From Nostoc foliaceum FACHB-393 (GTDB lineage: Bacteria > Cyanobacteriota > Cyanobacteriia > Cyanobacteriales > Nostocaceae): DNA of 64,000 nt. The stretch covers positions 1 to 64,000 of the forward strand of contig NZ_JACJTD010000041.1 of NCBI RefSeq assembly GCF_014698505.1, written 5' to 3'. The position numbers and the translations under genes were made by a program. Shown here piece after piece: positions 52,052-61,636 of this stretch. The first letter of the stretch is position 1. Each line of letters starts with the position of its first letter. The notes under the pieces are model-generated. The model had not been told where the DNA came from and did not search any database. It saw nothing but the letters and a program-made list of their open reading frames with translations.

Positions 52052-52860
52052 TTCGACCTCCCACTTCAGTAAATAAACAGTGAAATTCGGAAGGTTACGT
52101 TGGAGGAACTGAGATCAAAAAGACCATCGAAGCCCATCTCCTAAAATTAATAACTAATATCCTATTTAATTACTGGACATTGATTGACAAATATTCTAAA
52201 TTCAGGATTTTTTTGGAATTTGGCAACCAGATTAAACTTGTTGCAAAACAATAAAAATTGCGTAAGTTTTTTTCAAAAAGTAATTATTTATCACTGTCAA
52301 TCTGTCTTAGAGCATAACATATTCTGGCGACTTTACATTAACTTAATCCAACTTATCATGAACAAAATATAAAACTATTTTTGATATCTTTTTTAATAGT
52401 TTAAGCAGGATAATAAGTAAGGCTAATATACAATCTATCAGCCTTGCTAGCTATTTTTATGGCTCTCTGGTGATAATTGTTTCCTACTTCAATTAGGCAT
52501 TAAATGTAAGCCTCCAAAAGCTAACCCTCTTTTGAATATGTAGTAGTTTTTGTTTAAGCAAGGCATTAATCTAGCTTAAATAAAAATGTAAAACTTTTTG
52601 GTAAAATAGTATTTTCTATTTTGCCTATTGCGCCTGGTTCCAAATATTGAGAAAGTACTGCCAGACTCAAAAGTTAATGACAAATACTTTCGATAAATAA
52701 CTGGATTTCTCAGGACTGATCCAGCTAATACCATTTACCTGCTAGCAGGGGCAGGAGGAAAGGGCAAGAAAGAAGAACTTGTAGCTGTATATTCGAGAAC
52801 TGGTATGAGGCTGAAAGTCTTTGTAACCTGCACCAATCTGTGTCTAAATTTCTCAAAGAA
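52052..52860. other. AT-rich intergenic region
   Basis: 809 bases between two minus-strand genes. Both strands have only short, unlikely open frames. No repeat or RNA gene was recognised. It probably contains the promoter and leader of the exporter cluster. Confidence 0.55.
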
Positions 52861-54210
52861 CTATTTTGTATGGCTTTGAGTCATAGCTATCACACCATCA
52901 GGCAATATTGCTTGCTGTAAAACATCAAGATATTGTTGAGAGATAATCTTAGGTGTGAAATGCGATCGCAAATACTGACGACCTGCCTTGCCCATGCGCT
53001 CTCCTAGTTGCGGATCTCGACTGAGTAAGCGAATAAATTGAGCTAGAGCATGACTGTCTCCATTCTCAAAGGTGCTACCGCAGTCGGCTTCGGCAATCAG
53101 TTGTTTGAGGTATGAATACTGCGAACAAATCACCGCTATCGGTCGTCCGGATGCTAAAGCTGAGTAAAGCTTGCTAGGTACGACTAAACCCTCGGTCGAT
53201 GCATCTACACTCACTAGTGACAGATCGCAAGCCGTTAAAGAATAGGGCAGCACCTGCTTGTCTTGATATGGCAGAAATGTAAAATTCAAGAGTCCTAATT
53301 GATTCACTTCTTGAATCAATTCATCTCGTTTTGCTCCACCACCAATGAAGACAAAATGAACTGGCTCATCTTGCAGTTGTTGAGCAGCTTCTAGGATAGT
53401 TGTCATATCATGGCAGCGTCCCATATTACCGGAGTAGAGTACGGTAAATTTGTTTACTAAGTTATGCTTCCAAGCAAACCAGTTCTCTTGTTTGGCAATT
53501 GGCACAATCAATTCAGGGTTCGCCCAACTGTGAATTACCGAAATCTTATCGGCTACTTGTGGACAATTTGCTAGCACTTGCTGTTTCATGGCTGGACTAA
53601 GAACTACAATTCCCTTAGCATTTAGCCAAATCTGTTTGTTAATGGCACGCCATAACCGTGCCAGCCAGTTTTGCTTTGAGACTACCCCTAGAGCAATCGC
53701 AATATCAGGATAAAGGTCATAAATGATGCAAACATATGGAAGTCGGAACACCAAATAAGCCAGATATCCGATGATTGACAAAAATGGAGGGGCTGTAGTC
53801 ACCAACAATACATTCCTACGCCGCCAAGCTCTCAGTAGATAGAGTGCTGCACGCAAGGTGTATAAGACACCATTGACAGCTTTGCCACGAATTCGCCCCG
53901 GCCAGAGTTGGGCTGTGCGCGATCGCTGAATTCGGATTCCACCCACACGTTCAACTGAAGCAGCACTATGAGATTGAAACGCATAGCCTGGCTGACTTGT
54001 AAAAACCTCAATATCCACTCCTTGCTGCCCTAATTGTTTCACTAGTTCTTCTATCAACTGTCCTGTAGGAGCATAGTCTGGTGGGAAAAACTGAGTGATT
54101 ACAGACAATTTGATGGATTGCTGGGTTTTTAGAGAATAGTCATTTTTAACATCTAACCGCGTAGAAATGGATTGCAAAAATTTTTGATTAATCCATTCAT
54201 TAAGTCTCAT
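52861..54210 (-). CDS. WcaI-like family 4 glycosyltransferase
   Basis: A 449-residue GT-B glycosyltransferase related to WcaI of colanic acid synthesis. The N-terminus reads SVITQFFPPDYAPTGQLIEELVKQLGQQGVDIEVFTSQPGY, typical of the group. CIIYDLYPDIAIALGVV and the nucleotide-binding LYSGNMGRCHDMTTILEAA and PSKLYSALASGRPIAVICSQYSYLKQLIAEADCG follow. An N-terminal hydrophobic stretch is absent, but segments around 115-160 are hydrophobic and may associate with the membrane. It is separated from the main cluster by 0.8 kb and lies divergent from the tyrosine autokinase gene. Confidence 0.87.
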   Translation of the reverse strand: MRLNEWINQKFLQSISTRLDVKNDYSLKTQQSIKLSVITQFFPPDYAPTGQLIEELVKQLGQQGVDIEVFTSQPGYAFQSHSAASVERVGGIRIQRSRTAQLWPGRIRGKAVNGVLYTLRAALYLLRAWRRRNVLLVTTAPPFLSIIGYLAYLVFRLPYVCIIYDLYPDIAIALGVVSKQNWLARLWRAINKQIWLNAKGIVVLSPAMKQQVLANCPQVADKISVIHSWANPELIVPIAKQENWFAWKHNLVNKFTVLYSGNMGRCHDMTTILEAAQQLQDEPVHFVFIGGGAKRDELIQEVNQLGLLNFTFLPYQDKQVLPYSLTACDLSLVSVDASTEGLVVPSKLYSALASGRPIAVICSQYSYLKQLIAEADCGSTFENGDSHALAQFIRLLSRDPQLGERMGKAGRQYLRSHFTPKIISQQYLDVLQQAILPDGVIAMTQSHTK

Positions 54211-55694
54211 CAGTTGTATCCTGCTGTAAAAATCTTATTGAATACACTACTGAACTGCTCAAGCCATTAATAATTACACACGCTTACCGAAATTAATAAA
54301 TAATTTCAATTTGCTTCAGCCAAATTAATTAGTTTACTAGTATACATAGAGTCTCCTCATTCTCACAGTTACATCTGCAAGCTGCGCTGGGAACCAAGCC
54401 GCTTAATAAGAGTTTATACTCGCTTTAATTTGTATACGCGATCTCGTCTGGACATGGGAACACAAAAATAAGCACAAGTCTGAACGACTACGGTAATCAT
54501 ACGATATGTAGATCACCTTACAATCATGCCTTTTACAGGCTTGTAAGAAAATTTACTTTACGTCTAAACGGCACTAACAACTACTATAATCTGGTGCCGT
54601 ATAAGGAAGTGGGAGTTTATAGACATTGGATTTTGGATGTTTTCACTTGCTTAGTTTTAAACTTGGTTCAGCAATATTCATTACATATAAACATTGAATA
54701 TATTACCATATTCAATATTGGGTTTTACATGTAATTACTTACAAGAATACCATGATAAAAGGATGTTTAAAATTTACCAATGTACTTTATCAAAAATTTA
54801 TTTTTTTATTAAAGTATACAAGCAAAAACTTCACAAATTAGTCTCTCAGGACTTAAGCATTGAGTTGTCTGAACCCTAAATTACGAGAGACATAAATAAT
54901 GATCAGATCCTTCTTTGCAGTCACCATTAATTAGCGTTCGTAGTTTGCGAAGCGGACACCCCAGAAGATGTTGGCGCAATGATCACATATTATGTTACTA
55001 CCACAACTAGTGCACTCTTTGTCTAATTCGTCAATGTATACATCCTACTATTGTCTTTTACATGAATTTTTATGTCTGAAAAACTGTACATTTATATAAT
55101 AGGTCTAATTAGTTACTTTTGCAGTGCTGCTAGTAAGTTAAATCTCAGCCTTGTATATAAAGTAACTCATAATTTTTCATGGGTATAGTATTAAATGTTA
55201 CTATATAAAAATGTGTAACAGTTTTGTGAATAACAATTGATACCCTCCTGCTGATATTTAAATTACTCTGGCTAGAATCGATTTAATAAATTTATCACAT
55301 GCTTCATCCAAACTACACTTTGACCCAATTGGAAATTAAATTTGACTTAAGATTATAATATATAACTAAAAAATGTATACTTTAAAACAAAGATGTTATT
55401 ATAAATTCTTACTCAGCTAGAATCAGAAAAAACTGAAAAGCGTATAAATTTAAGAGTTGAAACTAAGTATACGACATTATAATAGAGGGTTAGAATTAAC
55501 CTGAGAGATAAATCCATATCCACGAGTTATCAAAATTTTGATTTTTACTCGCCAATGATCGCATCTTGTACTAAGAAACTTGCCACTCCGGCAGCTAATA
55601 ACCAACCTTTATGCAGTTAGTTGAGCCTTAAGATGGCATTACTGTAGCTTTTATACACATTCTTTGTAACTTAATTATAAGTATTCTTAAATAG
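54211..55694. other. Long AT-rich divergent intergenic region
   Basis: 1484 bases between the divergent WcaI-like and autokinase genes. Very AT-rich, with many stop codons in all frames; a possible 61-codon frame at 54694 has no recognisable features. A short GC-rich dispersed-repeat piece lies near 54935-54960. The length is unusual and suggests a complex control region or lost genes; no motif could be assigned. Confidence 0.6.
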
Positions 55695-57860
55695 ATGGAG
55701 AATCATTCTTCTCAATCCTCAAATTATAACCAGAATAGGAACTCTGCACCGCCATTTCTTCAGCCTCAAACTTTGCCGTGGTCTGAAGGGGAAGGAGACG
55801 ATTGGAGTTTCCTTGAATTTCTGAGTGTTGTACGCCGACGAGCGCTAGTCATTGCAGGGGTAACTATTACTCTAACGACAGTTGTTTTTGTCAGCTTGAT
55901 ACTAAACCGGGAGCTACCAATATATGAAGGCAATTTTCGCCTGTTAGTGGAACCTGTAAATGATGACACGAAAGTTGTGGATATTGTCAAAGACCCTAAC
56001 GTAGGCAAGTCTGGTCTAGATTACGAAAGCCAAATTCAGGTTCTCAAAAGTCCGGAATTGATGGGAGAGATTGTGAAGCAGTTGCAAACTACCTATCCAG
56101 ATATCAGCTATAATTCACTGCTCCAAAACCTAACAATTTCTCGGTTCGCTGAAACCAAAATTATAGAAGTTCGTTATCGAAGTCATGATCCAAATCAAAT
56201 CCAAGTTGTACTCAAGCAAATTTCTAAGGATTACTTGGATTACAGCCGGGAAAAGCGGCAAACCAAATTACGCCAAGGGATTCAGTTTGTTGAAAGACAA
56301 CTGCCATTTATACAAAATCGAGTTGATCAGATTCAGAAAGAACTGCAAACTTTCCGGCAAAAGTATGACTTTGTTGATCCAGAAGCCCAGTCGGGACAAG
56401 TTGTTAGTCAAATTACTAGCTTGTCTGAGCAACGACAAGTGGTTGATCGGCAATTGGCAGAAGTTCGTGCCAATCTATCTTTTCTACAGGAAGAAAATGG
56501 CAAGCTGGCAGTGCTAAAGGATGCTATTTTGTATCAGCAGTTACTGGCACAAGTACGGCAGCTAGACGTTCAAATTGCTACAGAGTCAACTCGTTTGCAA
56601 GATAATAATCCAACTATGCAAGCATTGAAACAGAAACGGGCAAGCCTGTCACTCTTGCTAAAGAAGGAGGCGCAACGCTTTCTGGGTACAAAAATTGCAG
56701 AACTAAAGACTCAACTTCAAACTCTAGGAGTGCAAAGCCAAGAGCTTGCTAAAGTAGAACGAAAACTTGAACTGGATCGCAAGCAATGGCCAATCTTGAC
56801 ACGACAATACACTGAACTACAGCGAAAATTACAGGTGGCGACTGAGAGCCTGAATCGTTTTCTATCTACTCGGGAAAATCTCCAAATTCAGATATCTCAG
56901 ACAGAACTTGGTTGGCAGTTACTTGAGGCACCAAGTCAGCCGCAATCCCCTATATCTGATTCGAGCATTAAACGTTATTTAATACCAGGTTTGGTTGCGA
57001 GTTTAGCCTTAGGAATTGGTGTCGCCCTACTGCTGGAAAAGCTTGACAAGACCTACCATAGCGTTAAGATCCTGAAGGAGAAGGTCAAGTTACCATTGTT
57101 AGGAAATATTCCATTTGAAAAGCAAGTCCAAAACAGTCAAGACCAGACACCCAAACAAAAATTTCCCATAGTAAGAATACCAGATCCCATTCTTAAAGGC
57201 ATTCCTGGGTTAGCTGTCTTACGAGATCAAGACTATAGCAACTATTCAGCAAAATTTTTAGAAGCTTTGCGGGTACTTTATACAAATGTCCAATTACTCA
57301 GTTCCGATCGCCCTATTTCTTCTATAACTATTAGTTCAGCCATGTCTGGTGATGGTAAGTCTACTATTGCCTTCCATTTAGCTCAAGTAGCTACACATAT
57401 GGGACAAAGAGTACTACTTGTAGATGCAGATTTACGCCAACCCAAGATTCACACCTTATCAGATTTAAATAATTTATGGGGATTAAGTAATTTGATCTCA
57501 ACAAACCTGCCAACCAGTGAAGTGATCCGGCAACTACCTTCGAGCAATCAATTATCTATAATCACTGCTGGACCCATACCGCCTGATCCCACCAAGCTGC
57601 TCTCGTCTGAAAAGATGAAGCGACTAATGACAGACTTCCATAATACCTTTGACTTGGTGATTTATGACACTCCCCCCTTATTGGGACTAGCTGATGCTAG
57701 TCTGTTGGCACCCCATACTGATGGCATATTGCTAGTGGTAAAGATTGACCAAACAGACTCATCAATGATACAGCGAACTTTAGATCATCTAAAATTTTCT
57801 CGGATGAATACCTTAGGTATGGTTAGTAACGGTGAGAGGAGCAACATCAACAGTTATTAG
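55695..57860 (+). CDS. Polysaccharide co-polymerase / tyrosine autokinase (Wzc-like)
   Basis: A 721-residue fusion of Wzz-type chain-length regulator and BY-kinase that controls polymer length and export. A first transmembrane helix at about 49-70 (RALVIAGVTITLTTVVFVSLIL) and second at about 430-445 flank a periplasmic coiled-coil-rich domain. The cytoplasmic kinase has Walker A MSGDGKST (Ser551 region), Walker A' VLLVDADLRQP (about 573-583) and Walker B LVIYDTPP (Asp658). Most BY-kinases end in a tyrosine cluster that is autophosphorylated; here the tail ends SNGERSNINSY with only one tyrosine, so regulation may be reduced. It is on the plus strand, divergent from the WcaI-like gene. The ATG at 55695 has no strong ribosome-binding site. 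Confidence 0.9.
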   Translation: MENHSSQSSNYNQNRNSAPPFLQPQTLPWSEGEGDDWSFLEFLSVVRRRALVIAGVTITLTTVVFVSLILNRELPIYEGNFRLLVEPVNDDTKVVDIVKDPNVGKSGLDYESQIQVLKSPELMGEIVKQLQTTYPDISYNSLLQNLTISRFAETKIIEVRYRSHDPNQIQVVLKQISKDYLDYSREKRQTKLRQGIQFVERQLPFIQNRVDQIQKELQTFRQKYDFVDPEAQSGQVVSQITSLSEQRQVVDRQLAEVRANLSFLQEENGKLAVLKDAILYQQLLAQVRQLDVQIATESTRLQDNNPTMQALKQKRASLSLLLKKEAQRFLGTKIAELKTQLQTLGVQSQELAKVERKLELDRKQWPILTRQYTELQRKLQVATESLNRFLSTRENLQIQISQTELGWQLLEAPSQPQSPISDSSIKRYLIPGLVASLALGIGVALLLEKLDKTYHSVKILKEKVKLPLLGNIPFEKQVQNSQDQTPKQKFPIVRIPDPILKGIPGLAVLRDQDYSNYSAKFLEALRVLYTNVQLLSSDRPISSITISSAMSGDGKSTIAFHLAQVATHMGQRVLLVDADLRQPKIHTLSDLNNLWGLSNLISTNLPTSEVIRQLPSSNQLSIITAGPIPPDPTKLLSSEKMKRLMTDFHNTFDLVIYDTPPLLGLADASLLAPHTDGILLVVKIDQTDSSMIQRTLDHLKFSRMNTLGMVSNGERSNINSY

Positions 57861-58232
57861 TCCAGAACTTCTCCATATCAAAGATGTGCAAGCATTCGCC
57901 CATGCACATGCATTTGATAAAACTGTGCTGATGGTTTGCGGTAAATTTGCCGCTGAGGGCGAGAAATTTATCCTGCCCCATTTTGCAAGGTGTTGATTTA
58001 CTTAAAAACAATTAATTCATCAAGACTGCTTTATGATGTCTCAACTGAACCGCCGCGATCGCTATAAAGATTTATTGCCGACCATGTATTATATTCACCT
58101 TGAAGACCTGATCAGGAAAAACAACGGGCTGAACGATTGATTGCACAATTGCGTAGACGCTTTGGCAGAGCCTTTCTTAGAAAAGCGGCTTATCGTTAGA
58201 CATTGCTCGGCGTTGAAACCGATGTAAATTAG
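57861..58232. other. Region of decayed short coding fragments
   Basis: 372 bases after the autokinase gene. One frame gives ELLHIKDVQAFAHAHAFDKTV and continues to a stop near 57995; another near 58033 begins MMSQLNRRDRYKDLLPTMYY and ends at a stop near 58140; a third gives PDQEKQRAERLIAQLR, a coiled tail like the C-terminus of Uma2-family proteins. None is a complete gene. They look like pieces of several lost genes. Confidence 0.45.
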
Positions 58233-58766
58233 TTAATTCCCCACAAGTTTGCTGTTTTGTGAATAGTCTGTATAGCCTTGAATATTCTCCGGTTCAAATT
58301 GACGCACTACACGGGTAGCTTCGCGTGTTAAATCCTCATTCCCGGTAACTACAATTAGGTATTTACCAGCATTCAAACGGTTACGATATGGTAAAGCATC
58401 GCCACTACCAACTGTTAAGCCAACTCCTCGACCGATTAAAGCAGCACCTAAGGCACCGGCTATAGCTCCTAAGATTCCAGCAAGAAATTCATTGCCAAAT
58501 CGAGTAACCTGGGGAAAAATTTCAATTTCTGTAAGATAGTTGAAGGCATAACCTGCAACAAATCCAAAGGGTACAAGCCACCAAAAAAGCCGAGTTGATT
58601 GTTTGCGGGCTTGCTTGTCGGGATCAATTAGTCCAAATTCATCAGCACTTAAATAACCATCGCCCAAAATATTGACTTGTGAAGTTGGCAAGCCTGCTTT
58701 TTCCAAAGCAGAGTAGGCGGCTTCTGCTTGTATTCGATCTGGTAAAACTGCAATAAGGTAATTCAT
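58233..58766 (-). CDS. Conserved cyanobacterial stress-like membrane-associated protein, function unknown
   Basis: A 177-residue protein from the ATG at 58766 (MNYLIAVLPDRIQAEAAYSALEKAG), preceded by GAGG. The N-terminal part looks like a small alpha/beta domain similar to the DUF1269/GSP17M type that starts with two strands around a helix. The middle has two hydrophobic segments (LFWWLVPFGFVAGYAFNYLTEI and EFLAGILGAIAGALGAALIGRGVGL), glycine-rich as in small stress proteins of this type. The C-terminal half repeats a domain-like stretch (KYLIVVTGNEDLTREATRVVRQF). Function unknown; membrane association is likely. Confidence 0.65.
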   Translation of the reverse strand: MNYLIAVLPDRIQAEAAYSALEKAGLPTSQVNILGDGYLSADEFGLIDPDKQARKQSTRLFWWLVPFGFVAGYAFNYLTEIEIFPQVTRFGNEFLAGILGAIAGALGAALIGRGVGLTVGSGDALPYRNRLNAGKYLIVVTGNEDLTREATRVVRQFEPENIQGYTDYSQNSKLVGN

Positions 58767-58906
58767 AAGACCTCGCAAAAAGATAAATGATCAGATAAAC
58801 AACCAACAAACAAGGTGTCTAGATCCAAATTCGAGAGCGATTAAAACTTATATTTATAGCAAAAGATTTTTTGTACAGAATTAATTAGGAATTATGCACA
58901 AGAGAT

Positions 58907-58966
58907 TTCCCAACCCCCTTAAAAAGGGGGCTTTTAGGATTCCTATTTTTAAGGAGGATCTAGGTT
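58907..58966. repeat. GC-rich palindromic repeat related to the 9102-9172 core
   Basis: CCCAACCCCCTTAAAAAGGGGG and further on TTTTTAAGGAGGATCTAGG match the core of the inverted-repeat element near 9100-9172. The ends of that element are absent here, so only the core motif is shared. Confidence 0.55.
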
Positions 58967-59024
58967 TCAGGTTTTCAGTGCGTAAGCCCTGTTAATAAAA
59001 CTCCTTAATACGATCCGAACCGAA

Positions 59025-59228
59025 CTATTCTGGCTTTTTGTGCCATTGCCCATTGTTGCCTTTTTCGTAATCGCGTTTTACCGCACTCCAAGCAACACGA
59101 AAAGCACGTTCTTCTTCCCCATATTCTTCTTGAGCATTATTAAATGCAGCCCGAAAAATTTCTTGGGCGTGTTTGGGCAAGTGCTCTTTGACGGAATCAG
59201 GTAAGTCTGCAATCTGTTTGTAAGGCAT
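59025..59228 (-). CDS. ChaB-like small protein
   Basis: A 67-residue protein of the ChaB family, from the ATG at 59228 with AAGGAAAC upstream. The sequence MPYKQIADLPDSVKEHLPKHAQEIFRAAFNNAQEEYGEEERAFRVAWSAVKRDYEK matches the ChaB core: L-P-x-x-V-K/R-x-x-L-P-x-x-A-Q-x-I-F and the E-x-x-A-x-R-V-A-W-x-A-V-K segment. E. coli ChaB was linked to the Ca2+/H+ antiporter ChaA, but the biochemical function is unclear. It is alone on the minus strand. Confidence 0.85.
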   Translation of the reverse strand: MPYKQIADLPDSVKEHLPKHAQEIFRAAFNNAQEEYGEEERAFRVAWSAVKRDYEKGNNGQWHKKPE

Positions 59229-59319
59229 AAATTTCGTTTCCTTACTTAATAGGGTGAAATTAAATATCATGCTTACTAAGGTAATGTGGCTTTACCTTGA
59301 CCAAACTCTTGATCATCAG

Positions 59320-59883
59320 TCAAAGAGCGCCAGCAAAAGAAAGCTTGAACTTCGAAAACAAATTGAGCATTTCCCGATTAAAGGCTGGGATGTCATCGGG
59401 TTGTCGGCTTGTTACCCAATTTCTATCAACAACCACTTCTTTATCTACCCAGTTACCGCCTGCATTGCGAATATCATCTTGAATCGTGTAGTAACTCGTT
59501 AGCGTCCGTCCTCGCACTAAGCCAGCTGAAACCAATTCCCACGGGGCATGGCAAATAGCAGCAATCGGCTTGCCTTGTTCCTGCATCTTTTGCAGGAATG
59601 ACTGGACTTTGGGCCCCATTCTCAAGGTATCAGCATTGAGAGCGCCACCTGGTAACAATACAGCATCAAACTCTTCGGGTTGTGCCTCGGTAAGCACTCG
59701 GTCAACGTTGACTGTTATGCTTTTATCAAAATGACGAAACGCCTGTATTTGTCCTAGCTTGGCTGACAAAATCTCCACAGTTGCACCAGCTTCTTTTAAA
59801 GGACGTACAGGTTCAGTCAGTTCTGATTCCTCAAAGCCATCAGTAGCAATGACGGCCACTCGGAAATTTGATAGGTCAGGCAT
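59320..59883 (-). CDS. PfpI/DJ-1 family glutamine-amidotransferase-like protein
   Basis: A 187-residue PfpI/DJ-1 protein. The nucleophile Cys111 lies in AAICHAPWELVSAGL, with Glu (about 20) in EESELTEPV as the partner, and YYTIQDDIRNAGGNWVDKEVVVDRNWVTSRQPDDIPAFNREML is the conserved tail. Members act as proteases, glyoxalases or chaperones that repair glycated or stress-damaged molecules; the family reaction here is not decided. It lies on the minus strand downstream of the aldo/keto reductase gene and may be a stress-induced partner. Confidence 0.88.
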   Translation of the reverse strand: MPDLSNFRVAVIATDGFEESELTEPVRPLKEAGATVEILSAKLGQIQAFRHFDKSITVNVDRVLTEAQPEEFDAVLLPGGALNADTLRMGPKVQSFLQKMQEQGKPIAAICHAPWELVSAGLVRGRTLTSYYTIQDDIRNAGGNWVDKEVVVDRNWVTSRQPDDIPAFNREMLNLFSKFKLSFAGAL

Positions 59884-59993
59884 AATACACCTCTAAATTA
59901 AGTTCAAGATTTGTACTTAAATCAACTGTCGCACCTTTGGATATTGTGGATATTCGGTTTAGTAGTTTCCCCTGTCCCCTTATCTCTCCAACC

Positions 59994-61115
59994 TCATGTC
60001 TGCACTTGGCTTTGGGGTGGAAAACCATGCTGAATTCTGCCTTCATCAGCATCAAACTGCTTGGAGGTTTTAAACAGTTCAAAACGCCCGTCGGCAGCAT
60101 ATTGGGCGCAACGATCGCGCAACGCTTGCATTTCTTTTGCCTGCATCGGTTGAAAACCACGGGCGATCGCTAAATTTTGCCGCAGCACTGGGAGCGAATC
60201 AATACCACTGACGAGTGTGGCGATCGGTAAACTCATGACATAGCGGATAGCTTCCTGGGGAGTAACTACACCTTTTTTTACTGCATCAGCATTACCGCTG
60301 AGACTTTTCATACCAATGGCGGCAATTCCTCGTTTATTGAGTTCTGGTAGTACTTGCCGCTCAAAGCTTCTAAAACTAGCATCAAAACAATTAACCGGCA
60401 ATTGCACGGCATCAAATGGGTAATTGTAAGAGAGCATTTTTAGATGAATAGCGGGGTCTTTGTGACCCGTAAAGCCGACGAATCTAACCTTACCCTCCTT
60501 TTTCGCCTGATTCAGAGCTTCAATTGCTCCATTGGGACGAAAAATCATTTCTGGATCGTTATCATAAACAACTTCGTGGATTTGCCACAAATCGAGGTGG
60601 TCGGTTTTGAGACGACGTAGGGATTCTTCAAGTTGCTGCATTGCCACTTTGCGATCGCGTCCGTGGGTGCAAACCTTCGTCATCAAAAAAACCTTGTCTC
60701 GTCGCCCTTGCAACGCCTCTCCCATCCACTCTTCACTACGATGCTTGTTATACTCCCAAGCGTTATCCATGAAGGTGATGCCATTGTCAATAGCTTCGTG
60801 GGTAATGCGAATCGCCTCTTCTTTGCTTTTTGCTTGCCCTAAAGTTGCACCTCCCAAAGCGATTGCTGACACTTTCACCCCTGTTTTTCCCAGTGGACGC
60901 AAAGGAATTTCACCAGTATTTTTGCTGTTTGTTGGAGTTGCAGATGATGTTGGAACCTGTGCCGCTTCTACTTCAGAATTGGGATTAAGGATGTGGTCAG
61001 CGAGGATTGCCCCTCCACCTGCACCGATAAAGCCTATTCCTTTTAAAAAATGTCGTCGCTTTATCTCTAAAGGTAGATGATTTTGGGCGGCTTCATCATT
61101 ATTTTGTCCTGTCAT
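59994..61115 (-). CDS. Tat-exported aldo/keto reductase
   Basis: A 373-residue aldo/keto reductase with a twin-arginine-like signal (KRRHFLKGIGFIGAGGGAILADHIL, about 19-43). The catalytic domain follows from about 70: LRPLGKTGVKVSAIALGGATLGQ, ITFMDNAWEYNKHRSEEWMGEAL with Asp and Tyr, FLMTKVCTHGRDRK with Lys, and HLDLWQIHEV with His, the standard tetrad. GIAAIGMKSLSGN and the C-terminal RQNLAIARGF fit. Unusual for an AKR is the exported location, seen in a subgroup of cyanobacterial and other bacterial homologues. It would reduce an aldehyde outside the cytoplasm or lumen. The export signal is judged by eye only. Confidence 0.85.
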   Translation of the reverse strand: MTGQNNDEAAQNHLPLEIKRRHFLKGIGFIGAGGGAILADHILNPNSEVEAAQVPTSSATPTNSKNTGEIPLRPLGKTGVKVSAIALGGATLGQAKSKEEAIRITHEAIDNGITFMDNAWEYNKHRSEEWMGEALQGRRDKVFLMTKVCTHGRDRKVAMQQLEESLRRLKTDHLDLWQIHEVVYDNDPEMIFRPNGAIEALNQAKKEGKVRFVGFTGHKDPAIHLKMLSYNYPFDAVQLPVNCFDASFRSFERQVLPELNKRGIAAIGMKSLSGNADAVKKGVVTPQEAIRYVMSLPIATLVSGIDSLPVLRQNLAIARGFQPMQAKEMQALRDRCAQYAADGRFELFKTSKQFDADEGRIQHGFPPQSQVQT

Positions 61116-61174
61116 TGATTTCTTTGAATTTAAAATACTTAATTTTTGCCAATTTAGTTCAGGGATTACACATT

Positions 61175-61636
61175 TTAAAGGGGTGATGGTGTCAATAAAC
61201 TAATTGTTTTTGGCTTAAAACTCGATATACTATCCCAATAATTAACTTGGTTAATATTCACCTTAAGCAAAGCGATATCGGGTTCGTCCAATCCTTTAGG
61301 AAACCAAGTTTGAAGTTCTGGCTTCCATAGTTCTCGCATCTTATTGCGGTCTTTCACAAGTTGTGCTGTACCTGAGATAGAAACGTATCGTTGCTGTTCG
61401 GGTGACGAGAAACTAACATTTACTTGCTCATAGTGCTCAATTTCAGCCACCTTATGGGAACCAGCATAGGTAAAGAACCAGAGTGTGGCTTCAGAGTTAA
61501 TTTCACCACTTTTTGACATGGGGTAACTATGCAAACTGCCATCATCATCGACTGTGGTAAACATACCATAATCAATATTTTTGATTAGTTCACGTAGTTT
61601 TTGAATCTGTTGATCGCGGTCTGTAGAAGTTGCCAT
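61175..61636 (-). CDS. Pyridoxamine 5'-phosphate oxidase-like protein (general stress protein 26 type)
   Basis: A 153-residue split-beta-barrel flavin-binding protein from the ATG at 61636 (MATSTDRDQQIQKLRELI). The recognisable core is IDYGMFTTVDDDGSLHSYPMS, TLWFFTYAGSHKVAEIEHYEQVNVSFSSPEQQRYVSISGTAQLVKDRNKMRELW, close to stress protein 26 of Bacillus and many cyanobacteria. It may bind FMN or F420-like cofactor; the reaction is unknown. It belongs to the stress-type group on the minus strand. A longer frame to 61720 has no support. Confidence 0.85.
   Translation of the reverse strand: MATSTDRDQQIQKLRELIKNIDYGMFTTVDDDGSLHSYPMSKSGEINSEATLWFFTYAGSHKVAEIEHYEQVNVSFSSPEQQRYVSISGTAQLVKDRNKMRELWKPELQTWFPKGLDEPDIALLKVNINQVNYWDSISSFKPKTISLLTPSPL

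Noticed and set aside
52052..52860. tRNA or small RNA gene in the AT-rich spacer
   Set aside because: No cloverleaf arms or TTCGAATC-like T-loop could be found by eye.
54694..54879. Short plus-strand frame in the long spacer
   Set aside because: No ribosome-binding site, composition follows the AT-rich background and no motif is seen.
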